This document shows, piece by piece, positions 57,493 to 64,000 of a stretch of 64,000 bases of DNA. The notes below the pieces were generated by a model, which worked only from the letters and a program-made list of their open reading frames with translations, was not told where the DNA came from and searched no databases. The translations under genes were made by a program, and so were the position numbers. The stretch lies in contig WGMG01000006.1 in NCBI GenBank assembly GCA_016125185.1, forward strand, positions 372,001 to 436,000, given 5' to 3'. The first letter of the stretch is position 1. The number at the start of each line of letters is the position of its first letter. The DNA comes from Armatimonadota bacterium (lineage in GTDB: Bacteria > Armatimonadota > Fimbriimonadia > Fimbriimonadales > Fimbriimonadaceae).

Positions 57493-58337
57493 GAGATCAT
57501 CTGTTTGCGGACGATGCGCATCTGCGTCAGCGTGGGGCTGACGCGCTTTTGGAGAAGGAAGAACTCATCGTCGTAGGCTTTGATCGGGTCGGGGAAGGTT
57601 TCGCCTCGCTCCCAACTGAGGGCGATGTATTTTTCCAAGAGCGTGCGAACTAACGACATTTGGTCGCGGGGAATCGGGTGGGTTTCGAAGTCGGGTACGC
57701 CGATTTTGATGAGCCCGAAGGAGCGGAAGGTTTGGTCTTCGGTTTCTTCTAACCTCACGTGAAACTGGAGTTTCGTGACGTCGAAGTTCTCCCCGAGGAT
57801 CTTCTCCAGCTCTTCCTTTGTGCGAAGGGAACCGGTGATCTTGTCGAAGATCCAGGTTGCGCCGGTTAGCTCGGCAGCAGCATCGGAGGCGTGGAGCAGG
57901 AATTGGAGATGACGCTTGTCCTTCAGCTTTACCGGACTGCCGTACTGAAGTCGGATGATCGAGTGGAATCGGCTGACGTCGGCAACAAACTCATGCTGGT
58001 CAGGGATGGATTCTGGGAGCTTGTTACCCTGGAACAGGTTGGGATTTTTGGACCGGAGCACGAGGGCGATTTTGAGGCGGACATCGCTAAAGAGCAGACC
58101 TTCACCGGCGCTGATTGGGTTTTGGCCCTGCTGGACGTAGGGATTCTCGCCGACCAGGCGACCCATTAGACGGTCTTGGTTAGGCATGGAATCGGCGGTG
58201 GAGTAGACCCAGTATTCAGCGTGGGCGTGAAAGCGGTTGAGGCGGGACGAGCGGAAGTAGACGCCGATGCTGATGGCGAGGGCAGCCAGGAGGATGAGGA
58301 CCGTTGCAATGATCACGGGCCGATTCCCGAGGTCCAT
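57489..58337 (-). CDS. Membrane-anchored protein of unknown function
   Basis: A 282-residue protein with one N-terminal membrane helix (VIIATVLILLAALAISIGVYF, residues about 8-28) and an exported body. The body has alternating strands and helices (HAEYWVYSTADSMPNQDRLM, SDVRLKIALVLRSKNPNLFQ, WERGETFPDPIKAYDDEFFL) and no recognised motif. It overlaps the small zinc-ribbon gene by 25 bases on the same strand, so the two are probably translated together. Function unknown. Confidence 0.7.
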   Translation of the reverse strand: MDLGNRPVIIATVLILLAALAISIGVYFRSSRLNRFHAHAEYWVYSTADSMPNQDRLMGRLVGENPYVQQGQNPISAGEGLLFSDVRLKIALVLRSKNPNLFQGNKLPESIPDQHEFVADVSRFHSIIRLQYGSPVKLKDKRHLQFLLHASDAAAELTGATWIFDKITGSLRTKEELEKILGENFDVTKLQFHVRLEETEDQTFRSFGLIKIGVPDFETHPIPRDQMSLVRTLLEKYIALSWERGETFPDPIKAYDDEFFLLQKRVSPTLTQMRIVRKQMIS

Positions 58338-58528
58338 TTGACGGCGGCCTGCAGTTCCGGGTTATCGAGCGAGGCGTAGCACCATTGGCATAACCCAGCC
58401 TCGTTGACGTTAGGGCGGCAACACAGCATGCATTGGCCGACTTTGCGGGCGTTCTCGACGATCTTTCGATTGCCGAGGGCGTAGAGAAGCTGACTTCGAG
58501 GAATGCCTTCGGAGTTCAGCCTTTCCAT
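58313..58528 (-). CDS. Small zinc-ribbon-like protein
   Basis: A 71-residue protein. Two Cys pairs, CMLC (with one more C behind) and CQWC, 15 residues apart, form a plausible zinc ribbon (GQCMLCCRPNVNEAGLCQWC). The N-terminal half is a basic helix (RSQLLYALGNRKIVENARKV). Its start is supported by a leaderless TACAAT box 7 bases before ATG 58528. It overlaps the next gene by 25 bases. It could bind nucleic acid or the neighbouring membrane protein; unknown. Confidence 0.7.
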   Translation of the reverse strand: MERLNSEGIPRSQLLYALGNRKIVENARKVGQCMLCCRPNVNEAGLCQWCYASLDNPELQAAVKWTSGIGP

Positions 58529-58535
58529 AGGTGGA

Positions 58536-58541
58536 ATTGTA
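58536..58541 (-). promoter_or_regulatory. Leaderless -10 box of the zinc-ribbon gene
   Basis: Minus-strand TACAAT, 7 bases, ATG 58528. Confidence 0.6.
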
Positions 58542-58562
58542 CCTACGGAAAGGCTGAACGGC

Positions 58563-59528
58563 TTACTTCTTGGGCAGGGTGTAGGTCAGGGTGTCGGCGG
58601 TCTCGAAAACGCCGGGTTCCTTTTCGGCTTTGAAGACCAGTTTGACCTTGGGGCCGTCGATATCGACGACGGCATAGCCGTACTTCTGCTCAATGTGGCT
58701 GACATGCTTAAGTTGCCAATCGCCGTCGGCGGGCGGAGTTTTGCCGGTGTAGAACGGGGCTCCGGCGGTGCCGATGACGAACTGATGGATGGACTGTCCG
58801 GCGGGCCAAGAGGGAAGTCGAGCCTCGACGTGGTCGTAGAGGTGATCGTGGCCGAAGAAGACGGTGCGGGCACCAGCCTTTACCAGCTTATCGATAAAGT
58901 GGTCGCGCTTGTCGGCGGCGGTCCACATGCCGTCGGTGTGGCTGCCAGAGAAGAAGGCCATCTTGTGGGAGAAGACGAAGATGTGCGGCGCGTGGTTGGC
59001 GTCGATGACCTTGTCGAACCAGTCGAGGTTACCGGTCACGCCGGATGGGCCGAACTGATCGAGGGAAATGAAGAGGCAGTTCTTGAAGGTGTAGGCGTAG
59101 GTTAGACCTTCTTCGCCGGTCGGTCCGGTGGTCGGGTTGGCGAACTTGCCGGTGAAGACCTTGTGCCACACGTCGTCGGGGTGGGGGCATCCGGCTTCGT
59201 GGTTGCCGCGTGCGGCCAGGACTTTGATTCCGGCGTTGTAGATGGGCATCATGACCTGCTTCCAGGTTTCGAACTGAGAGAGTTCGGCTTCGTCCGTTTT
59301 AGCGCCGCCGACGAGGTCGCCGTTGAAGAGGAGCACGTCGGGCTTTTCGGCCACGATGGCCTTGACGATTCGTCGCATCGCCGCGACATTGACGCCGTTT
59401 TCATCCTCACCCGGACGGGCCTTGCCGCCAGCCCACCGGTCATCGCCGGTGATGATGAACCGAACGTGGTTTTGGGCAAATGCCGAGGCTACCGAGGTCG
59501 CCATGATGAGGGAGAGAAGCCACTTCAC
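58563..59528 (-). CDS. Secreted metallophosphoesterase
   Basis: A 321-residue calcineurin-like phosphoesterase with a signal peptide (MKWLLSLIMATSVASAFA). The metal-binding motifs are ITGDDRW (GDxH position, with Arg instead of His), LLFNGDLVGG (GDxxx), LAARGNHEAG (GNHE), VFSHKMAF (His) and FFGHDHLYDH (GHxH). A C-terminal beta-rich tail follows. The substrate is unknown; secreted members act on phosphomono- or diesters, including nucleotides. GTG start at 59528. Confidence 0.88.
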   Translation of the reverse strand: MKWLLSLIMATSVASAFAQNHVRFIITGDDRWAGGKARPGEDENGVNVAAMRRIVKAIVAEKPDVLLFNGDLVGGAKTDEAELSQFETWKQVMMPIYNAGIKVLAARGNHEAGCPHPDDVWHKVFTGKFANPTTGPTGEEGLTYAYTFKNCLFISLDQFGPSGVTGNLDWFDKVIDANHAPHIFVFSHKMAFFSGSHTDGMWTAADKRDHFIDKLVKAGARTVFFGHDHLYDHVEARLPSWPAGQSIHQFVIGTAGAPFYTGKTPPADGDWQLKHVSHIEQKYGYAVVDIDGPKVKLVFKAEKEPGVFETADTLTYTLPKK

Positions 59529-59594
59529 GATGCCTGCATGTTACCTTTGTCATTGAAGAATTCGGCGTCGGTTAACCACTCGTTAATCCACTGG

Positions 59595-59600
59595 TAATCT
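59595..59600 (+). promoter_or_regulatory. Leaderless -10 box of the 59607 gene
   Basis: TAATCT, 6 bases, GTG 59607. Confidence 0.6.
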
Positions 59601-59606
59601 CTCGTC

Positions 59607-59996
59607 GTGCGCATTCTCGAATCGGTTCTCTACGCTGAGGATCTCGTCGCCGCCCGCGAGTTCTACGTCGGTCTTTTGGGCCTTGAGGAAGTCTCCTTCG
59701 ATGCCGACCGGGACCTCTTTTTGAGGGTAGGGGATGGCATGTTAATTCTGTTCAAGGCGAGCCGAACGGTGATCCATGACTCGGGCGTACCTCCGCATGG
59801 CACGACGGGGGCTGGCCATTTGGCCTTTGCGGCAACGCCGGAGGAGATTGAGATTTGGCGAGCCCGGCTGGAAGAGAATGGGGTTGAGATCATCCAATCG
59901 ATCGACTGGAAGAATGGGGCGAGGTCGATCTACTTTCGCGATCCGGCGGGGAATGTGTTGGAATTTGCCACGCCGAGCCTTTGGGGGCTGGCTTGA
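59607..59996 (+). CDS. VOC family (glyoxalase/fosfomycin-resistance-like) protein
   Basis: A 129-residue vicinal oxygen chelate protein: MRILESVLYAEDLVAAREFY (first beta-alpha unit), GAGHLAFAATPEEIEIWRAR (His ligand) and RSIYFRDPAGNVLEFATPS (DPAGN turn, final Glu ligand). The three ligand positions are partly kept, so metal binding is likely. It is related to, but not a close paralogue of, the VOC protein at 36.9 kb. It overlaps the glycosidase gene as TTGA. Confidence 0.88.
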   Translation: MRILESVLYAEDLVAAREFYVGLLGLEEVSFDADRDLFLRVGDGMLILFKASRTVIHDSGVPPHGTTGAGHLAFAATPEEIEIWRARLEENGVEIIQSIDWKNGARSIYFRDPAGNVLEFATPSLWGLA

Positions 59997-62833
59997 TCGC
60001 GGCTTTCGTTGCGCTGGCGTTTGTGAGTTCTCGAACGACATTGAATCTGGATGACGGTTGGCAGTACACAACGCTTGCGGCGCCGCCATCGATTTGGTCG
60101 GGAGCGGATGCGGTTCCAACGGCGGCCTGGAAGGTGGTTCGAGTTTCGAGTGAGGAGACTACGGCGGAGAAAGCGCCGGCTTCCCAGGCGTTCGATGGCG
60201 ACCCGAAGACGTTTTGGCATACGCGCTGGCAGGGGACTCCGGGCGGATATCCGCACGAATTGGTGCTCGACTTGGGCGGGCGGACGGAGGCGGTCGGCTT
60301 TCGTTTGTTGCCCCGGCAGACCGGGCCGAAGAATGGCCATCCCAACCATTTGCAGGTTTTCCTGTCGGATTCGCTTGATTCGTGGGGTGATCCGGTGGTT
60401 ACGGGGCAGGTTCCAGATTCTTCGGACCTCTTTCAGGTCCGCTTTACGCCCCATCGGGGGCGCTACTTGCGGTTGGTGGTGTCGGACGGCTACCAGCGTG
60501 AGCCATTTTTGGTGCTCGCCGAGATTGGGCTGATTCGTTCCTTGGACGAGAAGCAAAAGCAGGATTGGGAGAGCCAATATCACATCGCAACGGTCGAGAC
60601 CGGAGATGCCCGGTACGACCTTCGGGGGGCGGCTTTGGAAGGCGTAAAGCAGGCGGAACTGGCCAAAGTGAAGGCGGCGGATTGGAAGTCTGCGACCTTG
60701 CCGCATGCAGCCTGGATTCGTCCGATGGGAAAGCCGGAGATTTGGCAGGGAGTGGCTTACTACCGGCGATCCCTAGACGTCGATGACGGATTGCTTGCGA
60801 AACACCTTGAGCTTACGATCGACGGGGCGATGCAGGTTTCGGACCTATGGCTGAATGGCCAGCACGTGGCGACGCATCGGGGCGGGTATCTGCCGATGGT
60901 GGTTGATTTGACGGGCAAACTTGGGCGTCGTAACGACTTGCTGGTGCGCGTGGATAATCGGGATAACCCGCTGGTGCCGCCGGGCAAGCCTCAGCAGGAC
61001 CTCGATTTTATGTATGGCGCAGGTCTGACCCGGCACGCCTGGCTGACGGCGACCTCGAAACTGCGGATTACTGACGCGCTGGAGGGCGCGGCGGGGCGGT
61101 TTGGCGGAGGAGTCTACGTGACGGATCCGGTTGTGGAGGCGGACCGAGCCACAGTTCGGGTTCGGACGCACGTGGCAAACGAAACGGGTAAGACGTGTGA
61201 ATTCCAGATTCGGCAGAATCTGGGCGGGAGGATTACGACGAGTGGAAACGTCCGTTTGAAGCCGGGCGAAATGGCTTGGTATGGGCAGGACCTGAAGGCG
61301 GATGGCCTGCCTTTGTGGTCGCCCAGTTCGACGGCGACGATTACATTGCGGACGTCTCTGGTGTCTTCTGGTGAGGTTGAGGATTCGGTTGATACGTCGG
61401 TCGGCATTCGGAAGATCGAGGTGAGCCGGGAAAAGGGATTTGTGATTAACGGCAAGTCGATCGAGTTGATGGGGACGAACCGGCACCAGGACTACCCATG
61501 GGTGGGACCCGCGCTCTCGGATGCGGCAAACGTTCGCGATGTGCGACTGATCAAGCTGGCAGGGCATAACATCGTCCGGCTATCGCACTATCCGCAGTCG
61601 GAGGCGTTTCTGGACGAATGCGACCGGATGGGTCTGATGGTGATTCCGTGCATTCCGGGATGGCAGTTTTTGAACAAAGATACTCGGTTTACGGAGGCGG
61701 TTCGTCAGGACATTCGAAACCTAATTCGGCGGGATCGGAACCATCCGTCGGTGGCGTTTTGGGAGACGAGCCTGAACGAAACATATCCGCCTGCGGATGT
61801 GGCCCAGGATTGGTACGGTACAGCGAAGTCAGAATCGGTGGATGGGGCGATTTTGCTGGCGGGGGATGCGAGGAGGGGCGCGCCGTGGGACATTGCGTAC
61901 AACCAATGGAAGGACGACTTCACTCGTCCGCAGAGTGTGTTGCCTTCGCGGCCGGGCTATGTTCGCGAGTATGGCGACTACGAATTTGGAGGCGCTTATA
62001 GCACGTCTCGGGTTCGGATCGCGGATGGGATGACGAAGCTGCTACAGGAGGCGTGGAACCAATCCTGGTCGCTGAATCGGCTCCGTCCACAGCTTCCGTG
62101 GACGATGGGATTCGGCACATGGGAGATGTTTGATCACAACGTTCCTTGGGAGTTTTCGGTTTCGGCCAGCGGCTTGTGCGATATTTTTCGGATGCAAAAG
62201 CCGAGCTTTTGGTTCTTTCGGAGCCAGCACAGCCCATCTCCATTTGTTAAGGTCGTGGGAGATTGGAACCCTGGCCCTCCCAAACGAGACTTGGTCGTCT
62301 TTTCGAATTGCGAGGAAGTGGAACTCCTGGTCAACGGCAAGTCGATTGCGCGCCAGTCGCCTGTACGAGGGGGGGCAACAGACTACGCTGATGCCAAGCC
62401 ATTCGATGGATCAAACACGGGTAACCTGCGCCACCCTCCCATCGTGTTTCGGAATATCCCGTATCAGCCGGGCTTGGTCGAAATAAAGGGCTTTGTCAAC
62501 GGAAAGGTTGTAACGACCGACAGGCTCAGAACAGTTGAGCAACCCGAGCAAATTAAAGTCTTTGTGTACGAGTATGGAGTTCCGGCGACGAAGAATGACC
62601 TCGTTTTCTTTCGGGCGGCAGTCGTTGACTCGCATGGCAATGTCTGCGTCGACGATAGTCGAGAGATTCACATCACGGTAAGCGGCGCCGAACTCGTTGG
62701 GAAAGCGGAAATCGTTGCGGGAAAGGGCGCCATTGTCGGCCTTATCCGGACATCGCCAACGGCCTCTATCGTCTCGATTAGGGCAAGTGCTCCTGGCCTT
62801 TGGCCCGCCAGCAGTGTCCTCGCCACGCGGTAG
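59993..62833 (+). CDS. Exported family 2 glycoside hydrolase with F5/8-type domain
   Basis: A 946-residue protein. A short hydrophobic start (MIAAFVALAFVSS) suggests export. Residues about 40-180 are a discoidin-like carbohydrate-binding domain (ASQAFDGDPKTFWHTRWQGT, YPHELVLDLGGRTEAVGFRL). Then follow the GH2 jelly-roll (VAYYRRSLDVDDGLLAKHLE), the Ig-like domain (REKGFVINGKSIELMGTNRH) and the TIM barrel with acid/base Glu in WETSLNET and nucleophile Glu in REYGDYEFGG. C-terminal domains resemble those of bacterial beta-galactosidases (FSNCEEVELLVNGKSIARQS). The aglycone and sugar are not certain. TTG at 59993 is chosen for its 4-base overlap with the stop before it. Confidence 0.88.
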   Translation: MIAAFVALAFVSSRTTLNLDDGWQYTTLAAPPSIWSGADAVPTAAWKVVRVSSEETTAEKAPASQAFDGDPKTFWHTRWQGTPGGYPHELVLDLGGRTEAVGFRLLPRQTGPKNGHPNHLQVFLSDSLDSWGDPVVTGQVPDSSDLFQVRFTPHRGRYLRLVVSDGYQREPFLVLAEIGLIRSLDEKQKQDWESQYHIATVETGDARYDLRGAALEGVKQAELAKVKAADWKSATLPHAAWIRPMGKPEIWQGVAYYRRSLDVDDGLLAKHLELTIDGAMQVSDLWLNGQHVATHRGGYLPMVVDLTGKLGRRNDLLVRVDNRDNPLVPPGKPQQDLDFMYGAGLTRHAWLTATSKLRITDALEGAAGRFGGGVYVTDPVVEADRATVRVRTHVANETGKTCEFQIRQNLGGRITTSGNVRLKPGEMAWYGQDLKADGLPLWSPSSTATITLRTSLVSSGEVEDSVDTSVGIRKIEVSREKGFVINGKSIELMGTNRHQDYPWVGPALSDAANVRDVRLIKLAGHNIVRLSHYPQSEAFLDECDRMGLMVIPCIPGWQFLNKDTRFTEAVRQDIRNLIRRDRNHPSVAFWETSLNETYPPADVAQDWYGTAKSESVDGAILLAGDARRGAPWDIAYNQWKDDFTRPQSVLPSRPGYVREYGDYEFGGAYSTSRVRIADGMTKLLQEAWNQSWSLNRLRPQLPWTMGFGTWEMFDHNVPWEFSVSASGLCDIFRMQKPSFWFFRSQHSPSPFVKVVGDWNPGPPKRDLVVFSNCEEVELLVNGKSIARQSPVRGGATDYADAKPFDGSNTGNLRHPPIVFRNIPYQPGLVEIKGFVNGKVVTTDRLRTVEQPEQIKVFVYEYGVPATKNDLVFFRAAVVDSHGNVCVDDSREIHITVSGAELVGKAEIVAGKGAIVGLIRTSPTASIVSIRASAPGLWPASSVLATR

Positions 62834-62835
62834 GT

Positions 62836-62867
62836 CCCGGAGGCGTTTTTGCCTCCGGGAGGTTTTT
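62836..62867. terminator. Bidirectional terminator between the glycosidase and the convergent gene
   Basis: CCCGGAGGC (62836-62844) pairs with GCCTCCGGG (62851-62859) around GTTTTT, followed by AGGTTTTTCC. On the other strand the run AAAAAC gives the T-tract. Confidence 0.8.
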
Positions 62868-62869
62868 CC

Positions 62870-64000
62870 TTAATAGGTCTTGGGGTCGAGGATTTCGAGT
62901 TTGTCCTTGAACTCCTCGGTACCGATCTTCATCGTGACCTCGTACGTTCCAGCCGGGGCGAAGACGCCGCGAAGGCGTGGCACCCAGTCGAACCGGTTAA
63001 GGCCCTTGGCGAAGATGAGATCGCTGTTTTCGGCGATCGTGTCGGTGACTCCGTCTGGACCTTTGAGGGAGATGGAGACCTTCGTGTCGCTCTTCGGGAC
63101 CTCGGTCAGATAGTAGTAGAACCGCGCTTTGGGTTGGCTGTTCGGGCTCATGAAGTACGAGTTACCTTCCAGCGGGTTGCCGGAAATGTAGGGCATGCGG
63201 ATTGCGGGCGAGGTTCCGAGGAAAGCGTCCTTCTTCGGAACTCCTCCACCCATACCTTCCAGGGCGGCGACATCGATCGTCCAAATCGAGCGGCCATGGG
63301 TCGCGATGACCAGATCCTTCATCAGCGGGTGAACCTTCAGGTCGTGGACTGCGACCGTGGGGAAAGCTCCTCGCATGCGACTCCACGATTTGCCGTTATC
63401 GACGCTGAATCGAAGCGACATCTCGGAGCCGAGGAACAGGAGGTTCGGGTTGTGTTCACCTTCGCGGATAACGTACAGGCAGTCCCAATCGGCCAGGCCG
63501 TTGGAGAGCGAGCGGAACGTTTTTCCGGCGTCGTCAGACACGTACAGGTACGGCTTGAAGTCGTCGTTTCGGTGTCCATCGGCGCAGACGTAGAGCCGAT
63601 CTTTCTGCCAGTGCGACCAGGTCACGCGGCTGATCCACGTGTTGGCCGGGAGCCCGGGCAGGTTTGCGGTGACGTCGGTCCAGGTTTCCCCGCCATCATT
63701 CGTGATGTTGACCAGTCCGTCGTCGGAGCCACAAGCGATGCGTCCCTTGACCATCGGCGATTCGTCGATGGTGACGATGGTGCAGTGGTTTTCTGCGCCA
63801 GTGGCTTCGGGGTTGATGCTGACTCGCTTGGCGATTTCGATGGTGTCGATCTTCTTCGGGCTCATGGTGGTGAGGTCCGGCGAGATCGACTTCCAGGTAT
63901 CGCCGCGGTTGGTCGACATCATCAGGTGGTTCGCACCGATGTAGATGGTCTTGTTGTCGTGAGGGCTGATGTGGATTGGCGTGTTCCAGTTGTAGCGAAG
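62870..64000 (-). CDS. C-terminal part of a sortilin/BNR-repeat glycosyl hydrolase-like protein
   Basis: The frame runs through the window edge, so the N-terminus lies outside; 376 residues are seen. They contain BNR-type beta-propeller repeats (MSTNRGDTWKSISPDL, ITNDGGETWTDVTANLPG, VSDDAGKTFRSLSNGLADW, FSVDNGKSWSRMRGAFPTVA) as in VPS10/sortilin-type bacterial proteins, then a C-terminal beta-sandwich tail (FAPAGTYEVTMKIGTEEFKD). The residues before the internal ATG at 63922 (RYNWNTPIHISPHDNKTIYI) are typical for the family, which shows the gene continues. Usually these are secreted proteins of about 1000 residues and unknown enzymatic role. Confidence 0.85.
   Translation of the reverse strand, partial: LRYNWNTPIHISPHDNKTIYIGANHLMMSTNRGDTWKSISPDLTTMSPKKIDTIEIAKRVSINPEATGAENHCTIVTIDESPMVKGRIACGSDDGLVNITNDGGETWTDVTANLPGLPANTWISRVTWSHWQKDRLYVCADGHRNDDFKPYLYVSDDAGKTFRSLSNGLADWDCLYVIREGEHNPNLLFLGSEMSLRFSVDNGKSWSRMRGAFPTVAVHDLKVHPLMKDLVIATHGRSIWTIDVAALEGMGGGVPKKDAFLGTSPAIRMPYISGNPLEGNSYFMSPNSQPKARFYYYLTEVPKSDTKVSISLKGPDGVTDTIAENSDLIFAKGLNRFDWVPRLRGVFAPAGTYEVTMKIGTEEFKDKLEILDPKTY

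Overview
The window is a gene-dense bacterial chromosome segment with no phage, insertion sequence or CRISPR locus that I can see. It has moderately high GC, one tRNA, and mostly single-copy housekeeping genes set among lineage-specific secreted and membrane proteins. Its features fit a Gram-negative-type member of the Armatimonadota, most likely class Fimbriimonadia: a Ccm-type cytochrome c maturation pair, a split glycine decarboxylase (GcvPA/GcvPB), separate glycyl-tRNA synthetase alpha, several DinB proteins, very large SBBP/Ig secreted proteins and a leaderless-gene style. This placement is inferred from protein character, not proven.

Layout. 1-5 kb: a truncated membrane protein, a thiolase, then an rpoZ-dnaJ-prmA-rsmE expression/chaperone operon. 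5-11 kb: an RNase H-like nuclease and a secreted protein facing away from ccmE-ccmF-panD, then rplJ-rplL behind an L10 leader RNA. 11-14 kb: three unrecognised genes. 13.8-18.6 kb: metY, pgk, two tandem dienelactone hydrolases, a DinB protein. 18.7-26.3 kb: argS, a CAU tRNA, a membrane protein, an M61 peptidase, and a minus-strand lepB2-rplS-lepB1 block with trmD beyond it. 26.4-32 kb: gcvH-gcvPA-gcvPB (glycine cleavage) and, after a repeat-rich gap, a membrane protein with a lipoate ligase-like protein that could lipoylate GcvH. 32.6-45.4 kb: an acyl-CoA dehydrogenase, an AT-rich divergent pair with an operator array, AraC/VOC genes, a beta-helix protein, a PDZ-hydrolase, two paralogous unknowns, glyQ. 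45.6-64 kb: an alcohol dehydrogenase-like protein, cyclic-nucleotide and GGDEF signalling proteins, a giant secreted SBBP/Ig protein, gpmA, dihydroorotase, exonuclease III, a metallophosphoesterase, a GH2 glycosidase and a truncated sortilin-like repeat protein.

Three architectural signals run through the whole window. First, at least 19 genes on both strands have a TANNNT -10 box exactly 6 or 7 bases before the start codon, which is the signature of leaderless transcripts. Second, several families of short palindromic or heptameric repeats fill most gaps over 300 bases; some are also translated in frame inside essential enzymes (trmD, argS), and one family carries a leaderless -10 box in front of two genes. 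Third, five convergent gene pairs share a single CTAA or TTAG tetranucleotide as both stop codons.

The best candidate for an undescribed regulatory unit is the AT-rich divergent pair at 34.6-36.0 kb, whose two promoters carry the same TACAYA-type repeat, three copies of it at an exact 10-bp period.
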